A stretch of DNA of 64,000 nt from contig NZ_JAAKZG010000001.1 of NCBI RefSeq assembly GCF_011045115.1, forward strand, positions 496,001 through 560,000, written 5' to 3'. The notes below the pieces were generated by a model. That model made no database searches. It was not told the DNA's origin and was given only the letters and a program-made list of their open reading frames with translations. This document shows, one piece after another, positions 34,692-44,450 of the stretch. The position numbers and the translations under genes were made by a program. Origin of the DNA: Mesorhizobium zhangyense. Its GTDB lineage: Bacteria; Pseudomonadota; Alphaproteobacteria; Rhizobiales; Rhizobiaceae. How positions within the stretch are numbered: the first letter of the stretch is position 1; every line of letters begins with the position of its first letter.

Positions 34692-35510
34692 TCAGTTTGA
34701 TTCTAAAGGAATTTCCAGTTTCATGCCGTCATATGCCGGCTCGATGTGAGCCGGTGTTTCGGCATTGACCGTCTCGTAGTCCAGCGGCACGTGCATATGC
34801 GTCAGCACCGCGCGTCTCGGCGCCAGCGTCTCGATCCACTCCAGCGCCTCGGCGAGCGAAAAATGGCTCGGATGCGTGCGGTATTGAAGCGCGTCGATCA
34901 CCAGCAGATCCAGATCCTGAAGCCGCTCGGCGGTCGCCGGCGGAAAATGGCTTACATCGGGGCAATAGGCCAGATCGCCGATTCGAAAGCCGAGAGAGAT
35001 GATGTCGCCGTGGATCTGCGGCAGCGGCATGAAGGTGAGGGCACCCCCCTTTCCTTCGATCACGACGGGGTTGGAATGTTCGATCTCATGCGCCCGCAGG
35101 ATCGGCGGATAGGAACTGCCGGCTGGCGTCTTGAAGCAATAGCCGAAGGCTTCGTAAAGCCGGTCCAGCGTCGGCTGATCGGCGTAAATATCCATCAGCT
35201 GTCGTTGTTCGAGGACATAGCCGCGCAGATCATCGATGCCGTGAATGTGGTCGGCATGGGCATGGGTGTAGATGACGCCATCGATGCGCTTCACGCCCGC
35301 CATCAACATCTGTTCGCGGAAATCGGGACCAGTGTCGATCACCACCCGCGTCGTCGCGCCGTCCGGCTTGATGCGCTCGACCATGGCGGCTGCGCGCATG
35401 CGGCGGTTCTTCGGGTTCTGGGGATCGCAGTTGCCCCAGTCTCCGGTGATCCGCGGCGTGCCGGGCGATGAGCCGCAGCCGAGGATCGTCAGGCGAAGCG
35501 TATCCGCCAT
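34692..35510 (-). CDS. MBL-fold metal-dependent hydrolase (PhnP-like)
   Basis: The 272-residue protein has the metallo-beta-lactamase HxHxDH motif at His83, His85, Asp87 and His88 (YTHAHADH) plus later metal ligands (PDVSHFPP and LTHMHVPLDY). It opens with LTILGCGSSPGTP, as in PhnP-like cyclic phosphodiesterases. The rhizobial gene recurs directly after tatD, as here (3-nt gap), at the end of the dac-tmk-holB-metG-tatD series. Its substrate is unproven; a cyclic nucleotide phosphodiester is the best guess. Confidence 0.87.
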   Translation of the reverse strand: MADTLRLTILGCGSSPGTPRITGDWGNCDPQNPKNRRMRAAAMVERIKPDGATTRVVIDTGPDFREQMLMAGVKRIDGVIYTHAHADHIHGIDDLRGYVLEQRQLMDIYADQPTLDRLYEAFGYCFKTPAGSSYPPILRAHEIEHSNPVVIEGKGGALTFMPLPQIHGDIISLGFRIGDLAYCPDVSHFPPATAERLQDLDLLVIDALQYRTHPSHFSLAEALEWIETLAPRRAVLTHMHVPLDYETVNAETPAHIEPAYDGMKLEIPLESN

Positions 35511-35513
35511 CCG

Positions 35514-36308
35514 TCAACCGCCCAGCGCGGCTGGCCGCGGCATTTTCGTGAACAATCTGAAGAAGTTATCGGTTGTTATTGCGGCGATTTCATCTTCGCT
35601 GACGCCCAATGTCTCGCCGAGAATTTTTGCCGTATGCGCGACATAAGCCGGTTCGTTGCGCTTGCCGCGAAACGGTATCGGCGCGAGATACGGCGCGTCG
35701 GTTTCGACCAGCAGCCGGTCGCGCGGCACGTCGGCTGCGATTGCCCGCAATTCCTCGGACTTCTTGAAGGTCAGGATGCCCGAGAACGAGACGTAGCCAC
35801 CAAGCTTGACGCCGGTCTCGGCAAGCGCGCGGCCGGACGAAAAGCAGTGAAGAATGAAGGGGAAGGCCCCCTTCCCTGTTTCCTCTTCGAGGATCGCTGC
35901 CATATCAGCGTCAGCATCACGCGAGTGGATGACCAGAGGCAGCCCCGTCTCGCGCGCTGCCGCGATGTGATTGCGAAAACTCCGCGCCTGGGCGTCTCGC
36001 GGCGCCTTGTCGTAGAAATAGTCGAGGCCCGCCTCGCCGATCGCCACCACCTTCGGATGCACCGACAGCCTGACCAGCTCTTCGGTGGTCACGTCCTGCT
36101 CCTCGCCGGCATTGTGCGGATGCGTACCGACGGAACAGAAGACCGGATCGAATTGTTCAGCGATTTCCAGGATCGATGGGAACCGCTTCACGCGGGTCGA
36201 GATCGTAACCATGCGTTCGACGCCGGCGGCCTGGGCGCGCGCGATGATCGCCGCGCGCTCCTCTGCGAAGTCCGGAAAGTCGAGATGGCAGTGACTGTCG
36301 ACCAGCAT
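35514..36308 (-). CDS. tatD: TatD-family metal-dependent deoxyribonuclease
   Basis: The 264-residue TIM-barrel hydrolase has the N-terminal HxH (His6, His8 in DSHCHLD), AIGEAGLDYFYD, LVIHSRDAD, FILHCFSSG, and LVETDAPYLAP with the catalytic Asp. TatD enzymes are 3'-5' DNA exonucleases in the cytosol. It lies 12 nt after metG and 3 nt before the MBL hydrolase gene. Confidence 0.92.
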   Translation of the reverse strand: MLVDSHCHLDFPDFAEERAAIIARAQAAGVERMVTISTRVKRFPSILEIAEQFDPVFCSVGTHPHNAGEEQDVTTEELVRLSVHPKVVAIGEAGLDYFYDKAPRDAQARSFRNHIAAARETGLPLVIHSRDADADMAAILEEETGKGAFPFILHCFSSGRALAETGVKLGGYVSFSGILTFKKSEELRAIAADVPRDRLLVETDAPYLAPIPFRGKRNEPAYVAHTAKILGETLGVSEDEIAAITTDNFFRLFTKMPRPAALGG

Positions 36309-36320
36309 CTTAGAACGGCC

Positions 36321-37871
36321 TCACGCTGCCGGTGCTTCCGGTTCGACATAGCGCGGAAACACCGGTTCCGGCGCCGGCAATGGCGTGCCTGCAACCAGTG
36401 CATACTCATCCGACACCTTGTCGAAGCCGCGCGCGTCCGCAGGCACCGCCAGCAGGTCGAGCAGCTTTGCGGCAGACGTCGGAATGTAGGGCTGGCACAT
36501 CAGGCCGACGCGCCGGATCGTCTCGGCGGTGGTGTGCAGCACCGTTTCCATGCGCGCCGGGTCCGTCTTCTTCAGCGCCCAAGGCTCCTGCCCCGCAAAA
36601 TAGCGGTTGGCCTCGGCGACAACGCCAAAGATCGCGGCAAGGGCGTGGTGAATCCCCTGCTCCGACATCGCCTTGCGCGCCGTCATCAGTGCTGCATCCG
36701 CCTGATCGAGGATCGCCTTGTCCGCGTCGGTCAAGACCCCGCGCGTCGGCACAACGCCACCGCAGTTCTTGGCGATCATCGACAGCGAGCGCTGCGCCAG
36801 ATTGCCGAGATCGTTGGCAAGGTCGGCATTGGTGCGGTTGACGATGGCGTCGTGGCTGTAGCTGCCATCCTGGCCGAACGGCACTTCGCGCATGAAGAAA
36901 TAGCGCACCTGATCGAGGCCGTAGCGCTCGATCATCGCGAACGGATCGACGACATTGCCGACCGATTTCGACATCTTCTCGCCGCGGTTGAACAGGAAGC
37001 CGTGGGCGAAAACGCGGCGCGGCAATTCAATGCCGGCCGACATCAGGAACGCCGGCCAGTAAACGGCATGAAAGCGGACGATATCCTTGCCGATGATGTG
37101 GGTTGCCGGCCAGTAGTCCCATTTCGGGTTTTCCGTATCGGGGAAGCCGGCAGCGGTGATGTAGTTGGTCAGCGCATCGACCCAGACATACATGACATGC
37201 TTGGGGTCGCCCGGCACCGGCACGCCCCAATTGAAGGTCGTGCGTGAGATCGACAGATCGCGCAGGCCGGATTTGACGAAGCTCATCACCTCGTTGCGGC
37301 GCTCGGTAGGTGCTACGAAATCCTGACGTTCCTCATAGAGGGCGAGAAGCTTGTCCTGATAGGCCGACAGGCGGAAGAAATAGGTTTCTTCCTCGGTCCA
37401 CTCGACGGGCGAGCCGAGCGGCTCGCGGCGCACGCCGTCTTCGCCGACGGTCGTTTCGCCTTCGTCGAAATAGGCTTCCTGGCGTACCGAATACCAGCCG
37501 CCGTAGCGGTCCAGATAGATATCTCCGTTGGCGGCCATGCGTTCCCAGATGGCCTGGCAGGCCTTGTAATGCCGTTCCTCAGTGGTGCGGATGAATTCGT
37601 CGTTGGCGCAGCCGAGCGCCTTCAGCATGGACTGGAAAACAGCCGAGTTCTTGTCGGCAAGCGCCTTGGGCGTAATGCCTTCCTTCTCGGCCGTCTGCTG
37701 CATCTTCAGGCCGTGCTCGTCGGTGCCGGACAGGAAGAAGACATCCTTTCCGTCCAGCCGCTGGAACCGGGTCAGCACGTCGCTGGCAATATCCGTATAG
37801 GCATGCCCGATATGCGGGTTGCCGTTGGGATAGAAGATGGGAGTGGTCAGATAGAATTTTTCGCGTGACAT
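36321..37871 (-). CDS. metG: Methionyl-tRNA synthetase
   Basis: The 516-residue class-I synthetase has HIGH at residues 20-23 ([10 protein letters not shown]) and KMSKS at 299-303 ([10 protein letters not shown]). The anticodon-binding helical domain follows, with NALVRRT-like helices near the C-terminus. No C-terminal tRNA-binding (EMAP-like) extension is present, which is usual for alphaproteobacterial MetG. The ATG at 37871 matches the family start ([17 protein letters not shown]); the upstream in-frame ATG at 37964 overlaps holB and is rejected. Confidence 0.95.
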   Translation of the reverse strand: MSREKFYLTTPIFYPNGNPHIGHAYTDIASDVLTRFQRLDGKDVFFLSGTDEHGLKMQQTAEKEGITPKALADKNSAVFQSMLKALGCANDEFIRTTEERHYKACQAIWERMAANGDIYLDRYGGWYSVRQEAYFDEGETTVGEDGVRREPLGSPVEWTEEETYFFRLSAYQDKLLALYEERQDFVAPTERRNEVMSFVKSGLRDLSISRTTFNWGVPVPGDPKHVMYVWVDALTNYITAAGFPDTENPKWDYWPATHIIGKDIVRFHAVYWPAFLMSAGIELPRRVFAHGFLFNRGEKMSKSVGNVVDPFAMIERYGLDQVRYFFMREVPFGQDGSYSHDAIVNRTNADLANDLGNLAQRSLSMIAKNCGGVVPTRGVLTDADKAILDQADAALMTARKAMSEQGIHHALAAIFGVVAEANRYFAGQEPWALKKTDPARMETVLHTTAETIRRVGLMCQPYIPTSAAKLLDLLAVPADARGFDKVSDEYALVAGTPLPAPEPVFPRYVEPEAPAA

Positions 37872-37960
37872 GAGTGCGCCGTCAAAAATGTGCATTTGGA
37901 AAGATGTCGCGGTCAGATAACGCATCGGAACGGCGATTGCCATCCCGGCGCGGACAAGCG

Positions 37961-39013
37961 TCACATTCGCATTGCGGCATTCAGGCGGTCGATCATGGTC
38001 AGCGCGTGCTGCTTCTTGTCGAGGTTGTAGGTTTCCGTCTCAGATATAGCCATTAGCGCTTCCTGCCAAGCATCGGAGAGCTTTTTTGCGCGCGCAAGGT
38101 CGCCGGCGCGGGCCGCATTGCTTGCCGAATCCGACAGCCTGTCGAGCGCATGCCGGTTGAAGATGTCGAATCGGATCGCCTGATCGCGGGCGGCGACAAC
38201 GTCGGCAAGCTTGTGCGCCGCGCCAACTTCCAGCCCTTGTGCATCCGCCAGCGTGTCGATCGCCTCGGCAATTTCCAAGCCGCCATATTGCGTCAGAAGG
38301 ATGGCGGCGCGTGCGCTGCCCCCAGCGCGCTCGGCAAGGGCCGCACGAGCCTGCTCACCATCCGGCGGCGGCGATTCAGCGCTGGCAAGAACCTCCATCA
38401 AGTCTTGCGGCGTCAGCGGCGAAAGCCGGACCGTCTGGCAGCGCGAGCGGATGGTCGGCAGCAGGCTGCCCGGCGAATGCACGATCAGGATGAAGACGGT
38501 GCGCGACGGCGGTTCTTCAAGGTTCTTGAGAAGCGCGTTCGCCGCATTGGTGTTCATGTCGTCGGCGGGATCGACTATGACCACGCGGTAGCCGCCGTCA
38601 TGGGACGTCATCGACAGGAAGCGGTTCACCTTGCGGATTTCATCGACGGTCAGAACCGTCTTGAAGTTCTTCGTCTTGTCGTTGAGCGGCCGCGTCAGGT
38701 GCAGGATCGCGGGATGCGCGCCCGTGGCGATCTGCCGAAACAGTGATGACGCCGGGTCAGGATTGGCAAGTGCTGCCGGAGCCGATTGGCTCGACGGATA
38801 CTTCAACAGATGATGCGCGAGATGGAAGGCAAGCGTCGCCTTGCCGATGCCCTGCGGGCCGGCGAGAAGCAGGGCATGCGGCAGCTTGCCGGCGCGGTAG
38901 GCCGAGGCAAGCATCTCGGCTACCTCGCAATGCCCGAAGAGCTGCGGATTTTCCGAAGGTTCCGGCACGCCGTCGAGCGTGTCGTGCTGTTCGGGTGCGA
39001 TGCGTTCAAACAT
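37961..39013 (-). CDS. holB: DNA polymerase III delta-prime subunit
   Basis: The 350-residue clamp-loader subunit has GHCEVAEML near residue 30, Walker-A-like [11 protein letters not shown] (52-62), [30 protein letters not shown] and the sensor SRC motif ([11 protein letters not shown]). It overlaps the tmk stop by 1 nt (TGATG), a conserved tmk-holB coupling in bacteria, and its own downstream partner is metG. Confidence 0.94.
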   Translation of the reverse strand: MFERIAPEQHDTLDGVPEPSENPQLFGHCEVAEMLASAYRAGKLPHALLLAGPQGIGKATLAFHLAHHLLKYPSSQSAPAALANPDPASSLFRQIATGAHPAILHLTRPLNDKTKNFKTVLTVDEIRKVNRFLSMTSHDGGYRVVIVDPADDMNTNAANALLKNLEEPPSRTVFILIVHSPGSLLPTIRSRCQTVRLSPLTPQDLMEVLASAESPPPDGEQARAALAERAGGSARAAILLTQYGGLEIAEAIDTLADAQGLEVGAAHKLADVVAARDQAIRFDIFNRHALDRLSDSASNAARAGDLARAKKLSDAWQEALMAISETETYNLDKKQHALTMIDRLNAAMRM

Positions 39014-39684
39014 CAAGCCTCCTGCGCCCGGTCGCCAGCGGCGCCCGCATGGGCTTCCAGCGCGGCAAAGACTGCCGCGGTGACCACATCCTCGACGTCA
39101 TGCGGCTTCTGCGCCGCGTCGATGACGACGCAGCGTTCCGGCTCTTCGCGGGCGATCTCCAGATAAGCCTCGCGGCGCTTGCGGTGGATCTCCAGCGTTT
39201 CCTTCTCGAAGCGGTCAGCGACTTCATCACCGCGCCGTACGGTTGCGCGTTCCAGTCCCATTGCCGGATCGATATCGAAGATCAGAGTCAGGTCCGGCAT
39301 CATGCCGTTGACCGAAACACGCTCGATCGTGGCCATGAATTCCGGTTCGAGATTGCCCGCCCCGCCCTGATAGACCCGCGACGAATCGACGAAACGGTCG
39401 CAAAGCACGATGTTGCCGCGCTCGATCGCCGGGCGGATCACCTGCTCGATATGGTCGGAGCGCGCCGCTGCAAACAGCAGCGCTTCCATTTTCGGGCCGA
39501 AGGATTCAGCAGCGCCAGACAGGATGACATGGCGCACCGCTTCCGCTCCGGGAGAGCCGCCGGGCTCGCGCGTCACGGTCAGGCCGTAGCCCTTGGCGCG
39601 CAGTTTGTCGGCCAGCCGCTTGATCTGCGTCGACTTGCCGGCCCCCTCGCCGCCTTCGAAAGTTATGAAAAGTCCGCGCGCCAA
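39013..39684 (-). CDS. tmk: Thymidylate kinase
   Basis: The 223-residue dTMP kinase has P-loop GGEGAGKS (11-18), [14 protein letters not shown] (DR/E motif region), [14 protein letters not shown] and the LID region near residue 145. It makes dTDP for DNA synthesis. It is translationally coupled to holB. Confidence 0.95.
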   Translation of the reverse strand: MARGLFITFEGGEGAGKSTQIKRLADKLRAKGYGLTVTREPGGSPGAEAVRHVILSGAAESFGPKMEALLFAAARSDHIEQVIRPAIERGNIVLCDRFVDSSRVYQGGAGNLEPEFMATIERVSVNGMMPDLTLIFDIDPAMGLERATVRRGDEVADRFEKETLEIHRKRREAYLEIAREEPERCVVIDAAQKPHDVEDVVTAAVFAALEAHAGAAGDRAQEA

Positions 39685-39762
39685 TTCAGTCCATTCCTCG
39701 TTTAGCCGGATGAATTGATCCGAACCAGCCGAACCTGTCTTATGCCGCGCACGCCGAAAGGT

Positions 39763-40941
39763 CTATGTCTGCGGTGCCTTGCGCAGCCAGCCAACGAGCA
39801 GTTCGCCGACCGCGTCCAGCGCGCGCTGATGCAGCGAGCCGAGCCCGACGCTCTCGCCCGCATAGAGCGGCGTTTCCTGGCTGAGCGTGTCGCCGATCGA
39901 AACGCGTAAGGTGCCTATCTGCGTGCCCTCCTCGACCGGTGCAACGATCGGGCCATCATAGACGATGCGCGCATTGAACCGATCCTTGTTGGTGATCGGC
40001 ACAAGAATCGAAACCGGTCCCTTGGCCTTCAGTTCGACACCGGATTTGGCGCCGCCATAGACGGTGGCCTCGGCAACCACCTCGCCATCGGCGAAAAGCT
40101 CGGTCTTCTCGAAGGAACGCAGGCCCCAATCCAGCAGCTTGCGGGCTTCTTCCGCGCGCTCGCGGTCGCTGGTCATGCCGCTGAGAGCCGCAAAGATGCG
40201 CCGGCCGTCGCGGCTGACCGAGCCGACGATGGCATAGCCGGACTCTTCGGTGAAGCCCGTCTTCATGCCGTCGGCGCCGATATCCATGGCCAGAAGCGGA
40301 TTGCGGTTGCGTTGGGTGATCTTGTTCCAGGTGAAATCGCGCTGCGAATAATATCTGTAATATTCCGGGTAGGTTTTCCAGATGTGCATGCCGAGCTGCA
40401 CGAGTTCGCGCACCGTGACGACCTGCCCTTCGGCCGGCAGTCCGGTCGAATTCACGAACACAGACTTGGTCAAGCCGAGTTCGCGTGCACGGTCGGTCAT
40501 CAGCGCAGCAAAGTTGGCTTCCGAACCGGCCATGCCTTCCGCGATGATGATGCAGCCATCGTTAGCCGACTGCACGACGACGCCCTGGATCAGGTCTTCG
40601 AGGCGGATGGTCGACTTCAGCTTGGCGAACATGGTCGAGCCGCCCGAGCTTGCGCCACCGGTGCGCCAGGCGTTTTCACTGACTGCGAACGTGTCGTCCA
40701 GCGTATAGCGCCCTGCCTTGATCGCATTGAACACGACTTCCATGGTCATCAGCTTGGCCAGGGATGCCGGCGGAATCAGCGCGTCGGCGTCTTTCGAGAA
40801 CAGGATCGAACCGGTTTCGGCATCGACCATGAAGGCCTGCTTCGCTTTTGTTTCAAAGAGTTGTGCCTGTGCTTGCATAGACAGCATGAAGACAAGCGCG
40901 AAGCCGAAAACCGCAGCGAAGGGAGAAGACCTGACTGACAT
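39763..40941 (-). CDS. D-alanyl-D-alanine carboxypeptidase (PBP5/6, DacF-like)
   Basis: The 392-residue S11-family enzyme trims peptidoglycan stem peptides in the periplasm. It has a signal peptide (about 1-26), SxxK with Ser60 and Lys63 (PPASLAK), SAN at 125-127, and KTG in ADGMKTGFT. A C-terminal PBP5-like beta domain and a terminal amphipathic helix (LLVGWLRKAPQT) are present. The ATG at 40941 begins a proper signal sequence; the upstream in-frame ATG at 41001 does not. It lies upstream of tmk on the same strand (78 nt). Confidence 0.92.
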   Translation of the reverse strand: MSVRSSPFAAVFGFALVFMLSMQAQAQLFETKAKQAFMVDAETGSILFSKDADALIPPASLAKLMTMEVVFNAIKAGRYTLDDTFAVSENAWRTGGASSGGSTMFAKLKSTIRLEDLIQGVVVQSANDGCIIIAEGMAGSEANFAALMTDRARELGLTKSVFVNSTGLPAEGQVVTVRELVQLGMHIWKTYPEYYRYYSQRDFTWNKITQRNRNPLLAMDIGADGMKTGFTEESGYAIVGSVSRDGRRIFAALSGMTSDRERAEEARKLLDWGLRSFEKTELFADGEVVAEATVYGGAKSGVELKAKGPVSILVPITNKDRFNARIVYDGPIVAPVEEGTQIGTLRVSIGDTLSQETPLYAGESVGLGSLHQRALDAVGELLVGWLRKAPQT

Positions 40942-41043
40942 GGTGAGTCCCGTTGCCTGGACGATGCACGGACGGTAACAGGCTTTCGGCGACAGGATCA
41001 ACCTTTCGCCGTCAAGCCTTGCATCACGTGTTTGGTAGCTGGA

Positions 41044-42270
41044 TCAGTTGCGGATCGTCATCGCGTCCGGCGCGCCGTGCGACCATGCCGTTTCGAGCAT
41101 GTCGTCCAGCGAGGTGCGCCCGTCGCTGAAAAGGCTGACCGTGTAGAACGTGGTGCCATCGGCCATCGATTTCTCGACCGTTGTCTTGCCGACAGCAGAA
41201 AGCGCTCGGGAAAGTCGGTCTGCCTCACCCTTCGAATGGAACGTACCGACCGCGACGTAGGCCACGAACGCATCCGGCGGGGTCTGGCTCGCATTGAGCC
41301 GCTTCCAGGATTGCGTGACGTCGTTTGCCGACATGCGCGTGCCGTCGAGCGCTGCGAAGGCGTTGGCTGCGCTGTGAATGCGCTCGTCTGCATAGGACAT
41401 GGTGGCAAGAGCAAGCTGCGTCGGTGCGCCTTGCGGGCGCTCCGGAACGATCGGGCCGAATTCCGGCAGCACGATATTGCCGAACGCAACCGATTGCGCT
41501 GCCGAGCCAGAAGCTGGCGCAAATGGCGGCGCGTCGGTCATCACGCCGGGGAACGGAGTTGCCGCAGCGCTGCCGCTTGGCGTTGCGCCGTTCATGGCGA
41601 TCATCACGCCGGTAGGCAGGCCGTCCGAAGGATCGGGCGCGGCATTGCCCGGCCGGTAAGAGGCCATCAGGTATTGATCGTCACGCCCCTCAAGCGGCGC
41701 GCGGCCGACATATTCCACCTGCACCTTGGCGACGCCGACATGCGAATAATCCAGCATGTCTGCCGCCTGCTTGGACAGGTCGATGATGCGGCCATCCGAA
41801 TAAGGCCCGCGATCGTTGACGCGGACGATGACGGAACTGCCGTTCTTCAGATTGGTGACGCGGGCATAGCTGGGCAGCGGCATCGTCGGATGCGCTGCCG
41901 TCAGATGCGTCATGTCGTAGATTTCGCCGTTCGCCGTCAGGCGGCCATGAAAGGCGTCGCCATACCACGAGGCAGCGCCGACCTTTTTGTAGCCCTTGTC
42001 TTCCTTCGGGTAGTACATCTTGCCGCGAACCATATACGGCTTCCCGGTCTGGTCGCGACCGCCGCCGCGCGGCAGGTTTGAGCGCAAATTGGAGACGCGC
42101 GGGCTCGCCTTCACGCCATATTCGGATTCGGCGAAATACTCCTTGGACCGCTTCTTGCCCGCAACAGGCTTCGACGGCGCAGACGCGCAAGCCACGAGAG
42201 CTGCGGCGGAAAACGCCAGAATGGCAATGGTGGAAGCGCGGCGAAAATGCCCGCGCGCCAGAATAAGCAT
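41044..42270 (-). CDS. rlpA: RlpA-family septal lipoprotein with SPOR domain
   Basis: The 408-residue protein is a lipoprotein: signal helix then lipobox LVAC with Cys28. The double-psi beta-barrel RlpA domain (about 95-190) contains GAASWYGDAFHGRLTANGEIYD and VRVNDRGPYSDGRIIDLSKQAA. A long Ala/Pro-rich linker follows, then a C-terminal SPOR domain (VAVGTFHSKGEADRLSRALS). RlpA proteins cut denuded glycan at the septum in some species. The ATG at 42270 gives the lipoprotein signal. The carboxypeptidase gene follows, consistent with cell-wall function. Confidence 0.9.
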   Translation of the reverse strand: MLILARGHFRRASTIAILAFSAAALVACASAPSKPVAGKKRSKEYFAESEYGVKASPRVSNLRSNLPRGGGRDQTGKPYMVRGKMYYPKEDKGYKKVGAASWYGDAFHGRLTANGEIYDMTHLTAAHPTMPLPSYARVTNLKNGSSVIVRVNDRGPYSDGRIIDLSKQAADMLDYSHVGVAKVQVEYVGRAPLEGRDDQYLMASYRPGNAAPDPSDGLPTGVMIAMNGATPSGSAAATPFPGVMTDAPPFAPASGSAAQSVAFGNIVLPEFGPIVPERPQGAPTQLALATMSYADERIHSAANAFAALDGTRMSANDVTQSWKRLNASQTPPDAFVAYVAVGTFHSKGEADRLSRALSAVGKTTVEKSMADGTTFYTVSLFSDGRTSLDDMLETAWSHGAPDAMTIRN

Positions 42271-42455
42271 TACTGATGGTCCCCAGACGTTCTCATGCAC
42301 CTACGCAGAACATGTAAAGGGACACCTCGAACAACGCCGCACAGCGTCTGGCATCCCTACCCCAACTCTCCTTTTACGCAGGAATTAATTAGCACGCTAT
42401 TAACCGATTGTGTTCGCAAACGGGCAAGAATGCGGCGAGCGCCGGTCACGATATA

Positions 42456-43322
42456 TTAGCGCGTGTCTTGAAAGCTGTTGCGATACTCGCGCGGTGTGAG
42501 GCCTTTCAATGCCTTGAATTGCCTGTTGAAATTGGCGAGGGTTTCATATCCGACAGCGTCGGCAATATGCGCGACAGGTCTTTCCGTTCCCGAAAGCATC
42601 GCGCAGGCCTCGCCCACTTTCAGGCGCATGATGTAGTCCGAGATGGAAACATGCGCATGCCGCCGAAACAGGCGGTGGAGGCCCGACGGGCTGAGGGCTG
42701 CGACCTCGGCCAGTTCGCCAAGCGACAGGCCGGAGGCGTAGTTCAGATGGATATGGTCGAGCACGCGATCGAGCCGTGAGCGATCGACGCCAGCACGCAC
42801 AGGAACGCTTCTGGCGCTGGCAAGGGGTTCGGCGCCTGCATCCTGCGCTAGCATGTTGAGCACACGCAGAAGGCTGAGCAAGCGCTCGTCAGGCGATCGC
42901 GAGAACAGGTCTTCGATCAGCGGACGTGCACGGTCGGCATAGGACTGTCTAAACCTCAGGCCGTTTGCGGCGCGCTCCACCATGGACGCAATGGCGCTGA
43001 ATTCGACGAGTGTGGCACTCAGCGTGTTTGCCCAACTGGGTAGAAACCACATCACCAGCGCGACGTGCGGCGCGCTGTCTTCAATCTTCTCGGTCGAATG
43101 CCATGTGTGCGGCAGGTTCGGGCCGATCAGCACGAGGTCGCCGTCGTCGTAGCTTCCGATGTGATCGCCGATGAAACGCTGGCCGCGTGAATTGCAGGTC
43201 AGCGTCAGCTCCAGCTCGGGATGGTGGTGCCATTGAAACGGAATCCCGTCATCGAGGCGACGATTGAGCATCGCCCAGGATGTACCCGGCTCAGGCCGCA
43301 ATCTTTCCAGGAACGGCTTCAT
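42456..43322 (-). CDS. AraC-family transcriptional regulator
   Basis: The 288-residue regulator has an N-terminal cupin sensor (QWHHHPELELTLT, DGDLVLIGPNLPHTWHS; residues about 25-85) and two C-terminal HTH motifs (GLSLGELAEVAALSPSGLHRLF and RPVAHIADAVGYETLANFNRQF). The ATG at 43322 is preferred because homology begins there; the open frame extends upstream but with a composition typical of shadow translation. It is divergent from the PhyH dioxygenase gene (121-nt gap), which is its likely target. Confidence 0.89.
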   Translation of the reverse strand: MKPFLERLRPEPGTSWAMLNRRLDDGIPFQWHHHPELELTLTCNSRGQRFIGDHIGSYDDGDLVLIGPNLPHTWHSTEKIEDSAPHVALVMWFLPSWANTLSATLVEFSAIASMVERAANGLRFRQSYADRARPLIEDLFSRSPDERLLSLLRVLNMLAQDAGAEPLASARSVPVRAGVDRSRLDRVLDHIHLNYASGLSLGELAEVAALSPSGLHRLFRRHAHVSISDYIMRLKVGEACAMLSGTERPVAHIADAVGYETLANFNRQFKALKGLTPREYRNSFQDTR

Positions 43323-43443
43323 TCTGGCTTCTTTCAATCCAAAACGCCAAGATAGTATCAGTATGTGCCGTGCGAGTACAACATTGGGGGCCAGCAAGCG
43401 GTATCCTTCAGCATCATCATGGTTTGAGATGGAGGAGAAACCC

Positions 43444-44388
43444 ATGGCGCATGCAACGGATTTGAAACAGGACGCCCACCCGACCTCGAAAAAGGTCACG
43501 ACGCAGCTCAAGGACATCGAGAAGAAGCTGCCGCTACGGGTGTTGAGCGAGGCCGACTGGCAGCACTGGATCACCAGGGGCTATGTCATCGTGCGCAATG
43601 CGGTGCCGCAGGAGAATGTGCAGCAGCTCGTCGATCTGCTCTGGGAATTCGACGAGAAAGACCCGAAAGACCCCTCCACCTGGTATGCGCCGCAGCGGCG
43701 CGATCACCAGATGAAGGAGCTCAACGGCGCCGGCATGGTGGAAATCTACAATCACCAGTATCTGTGGGACAATCGCCAGATGCAACGCGTCTACGACGCC
43801 TTCGTCGACATCTGGGACATGGAAGAGCTGTGGGTGGCAATCGACCGCGCCAACCTCAACCCGCCCAAGAAGACGCCCGGCAATGTCAACGGCTTCATCC
43901 ACTGGGACAGCGATACGTCGCTGCGCCCGCTGCCGATCGGCGTTCAGGGCGTACTTTCGCTCGTCAAGCAGGACGGCGATATCGGCGGCTTCCAGTGCAT
44001 TCCCGAGTTGTTTTCGAATTTCGAGGAGTGGGTGAAGACGCAACCGGAAGACCGCGATCCGCACCACCCGGACCTGACGGGCCTGACCATAACCAATATA
44101 GAAATGAATCCCGGTGACCTGTTGATTTTCAACACACTTCTGGCTCACGGCGTGCGTCCGAACTACTCCAAAGACCGCGTGCGCATGGCGCAGTACATCT
44201 CGATGTTCCCAGCCGACGAGGATGATCTGGTAGAGCGCACAGCGCGCGTCACCTCATGGCGCGAACTGGAAGCACCGCAGCGCGCCTCCTTCCCCGGCGA
44301 CCCGCGCGACTGGGAGAAGAAAAATGCCAAGACCGCCGAACTGACTGAACTCGGCAAGAAGCTGCTTGGCCTGAAGAACTGGCATTGA
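43444..44388 (+). CDS. Phytanoyl-CoA dioxygenase (PhyH) family protein
   Basis: The 314-residue Fe(II)/2OG oxygenase has His153 and Asp155 (FIHWDSDT) and distal His235 with Arg245 (LLAHGVRPNYSKDRVR) forming the iron and cosubstrate site. PhyH members hydroxylate diverse small molecules; this one is not ectoine hydroxylase by motif. GGAGG precedes the ATG at 43444. Divergent control by the cupin-AraC regulator suggests inducible use of a carbon or nitrogen compound (inference). A terminator follows. Confidence 0.86.
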   Translation: MAHATDLKQDAHPTSKKVTTQLKDIEKKLPLRVLSEADWQHWITRGYVIVRNAVPQENVQQLVDLLWEFDEKDPKDPSTWYAPQRRDHQMKELNGAGMVEIYNHQYLWDNRQMQRVYDAFVDIWDMEELWVAIDRANLNPPKKTPGNVNGFIHWDSDTSLRPLPIGVQGVLSLVKQDGDIGGFQCIPELFSNFEEWVKTQPEDRDPHHPDLTGLTITNIEMNPGDLLIFNTLLAHGVRPNYSKDRVRMAQYISMFPADEDDLVERTARVTSWRELEAPQRASFPGDPRDWEKKNAKTAELTELGKKLLGLKNWH

Positions 44389-44401
44389 TCTGAGACAAAA
44401 C

Positions 44402-44434
44402 CGGCGGCTTCGCGTCAAGCGAGGCCGCCGTTTG
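44402..44434. terminator. Terminator hairpin between convergent phyH and isomerase genes
   Basis: CGGCGGC (44402-44408) pairs with GCCGCCG (44424-44430), extended inward by CGC/GCG across a two-base mismatch, followed by TTTG. AAAA precedes the stem, so it may function for both convergent transcripts. Confidence 0.75.
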
Positions 44435-44450
44435 TTCGTTTAATCGGCAG

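Noticed and set aside
42385-42404. CtrA-like TTAA...TTAAC box upstream of rlpA
   Set aside because: Spacing between half-sites is 11 nt rather than the 7 of the CtrA consensus.
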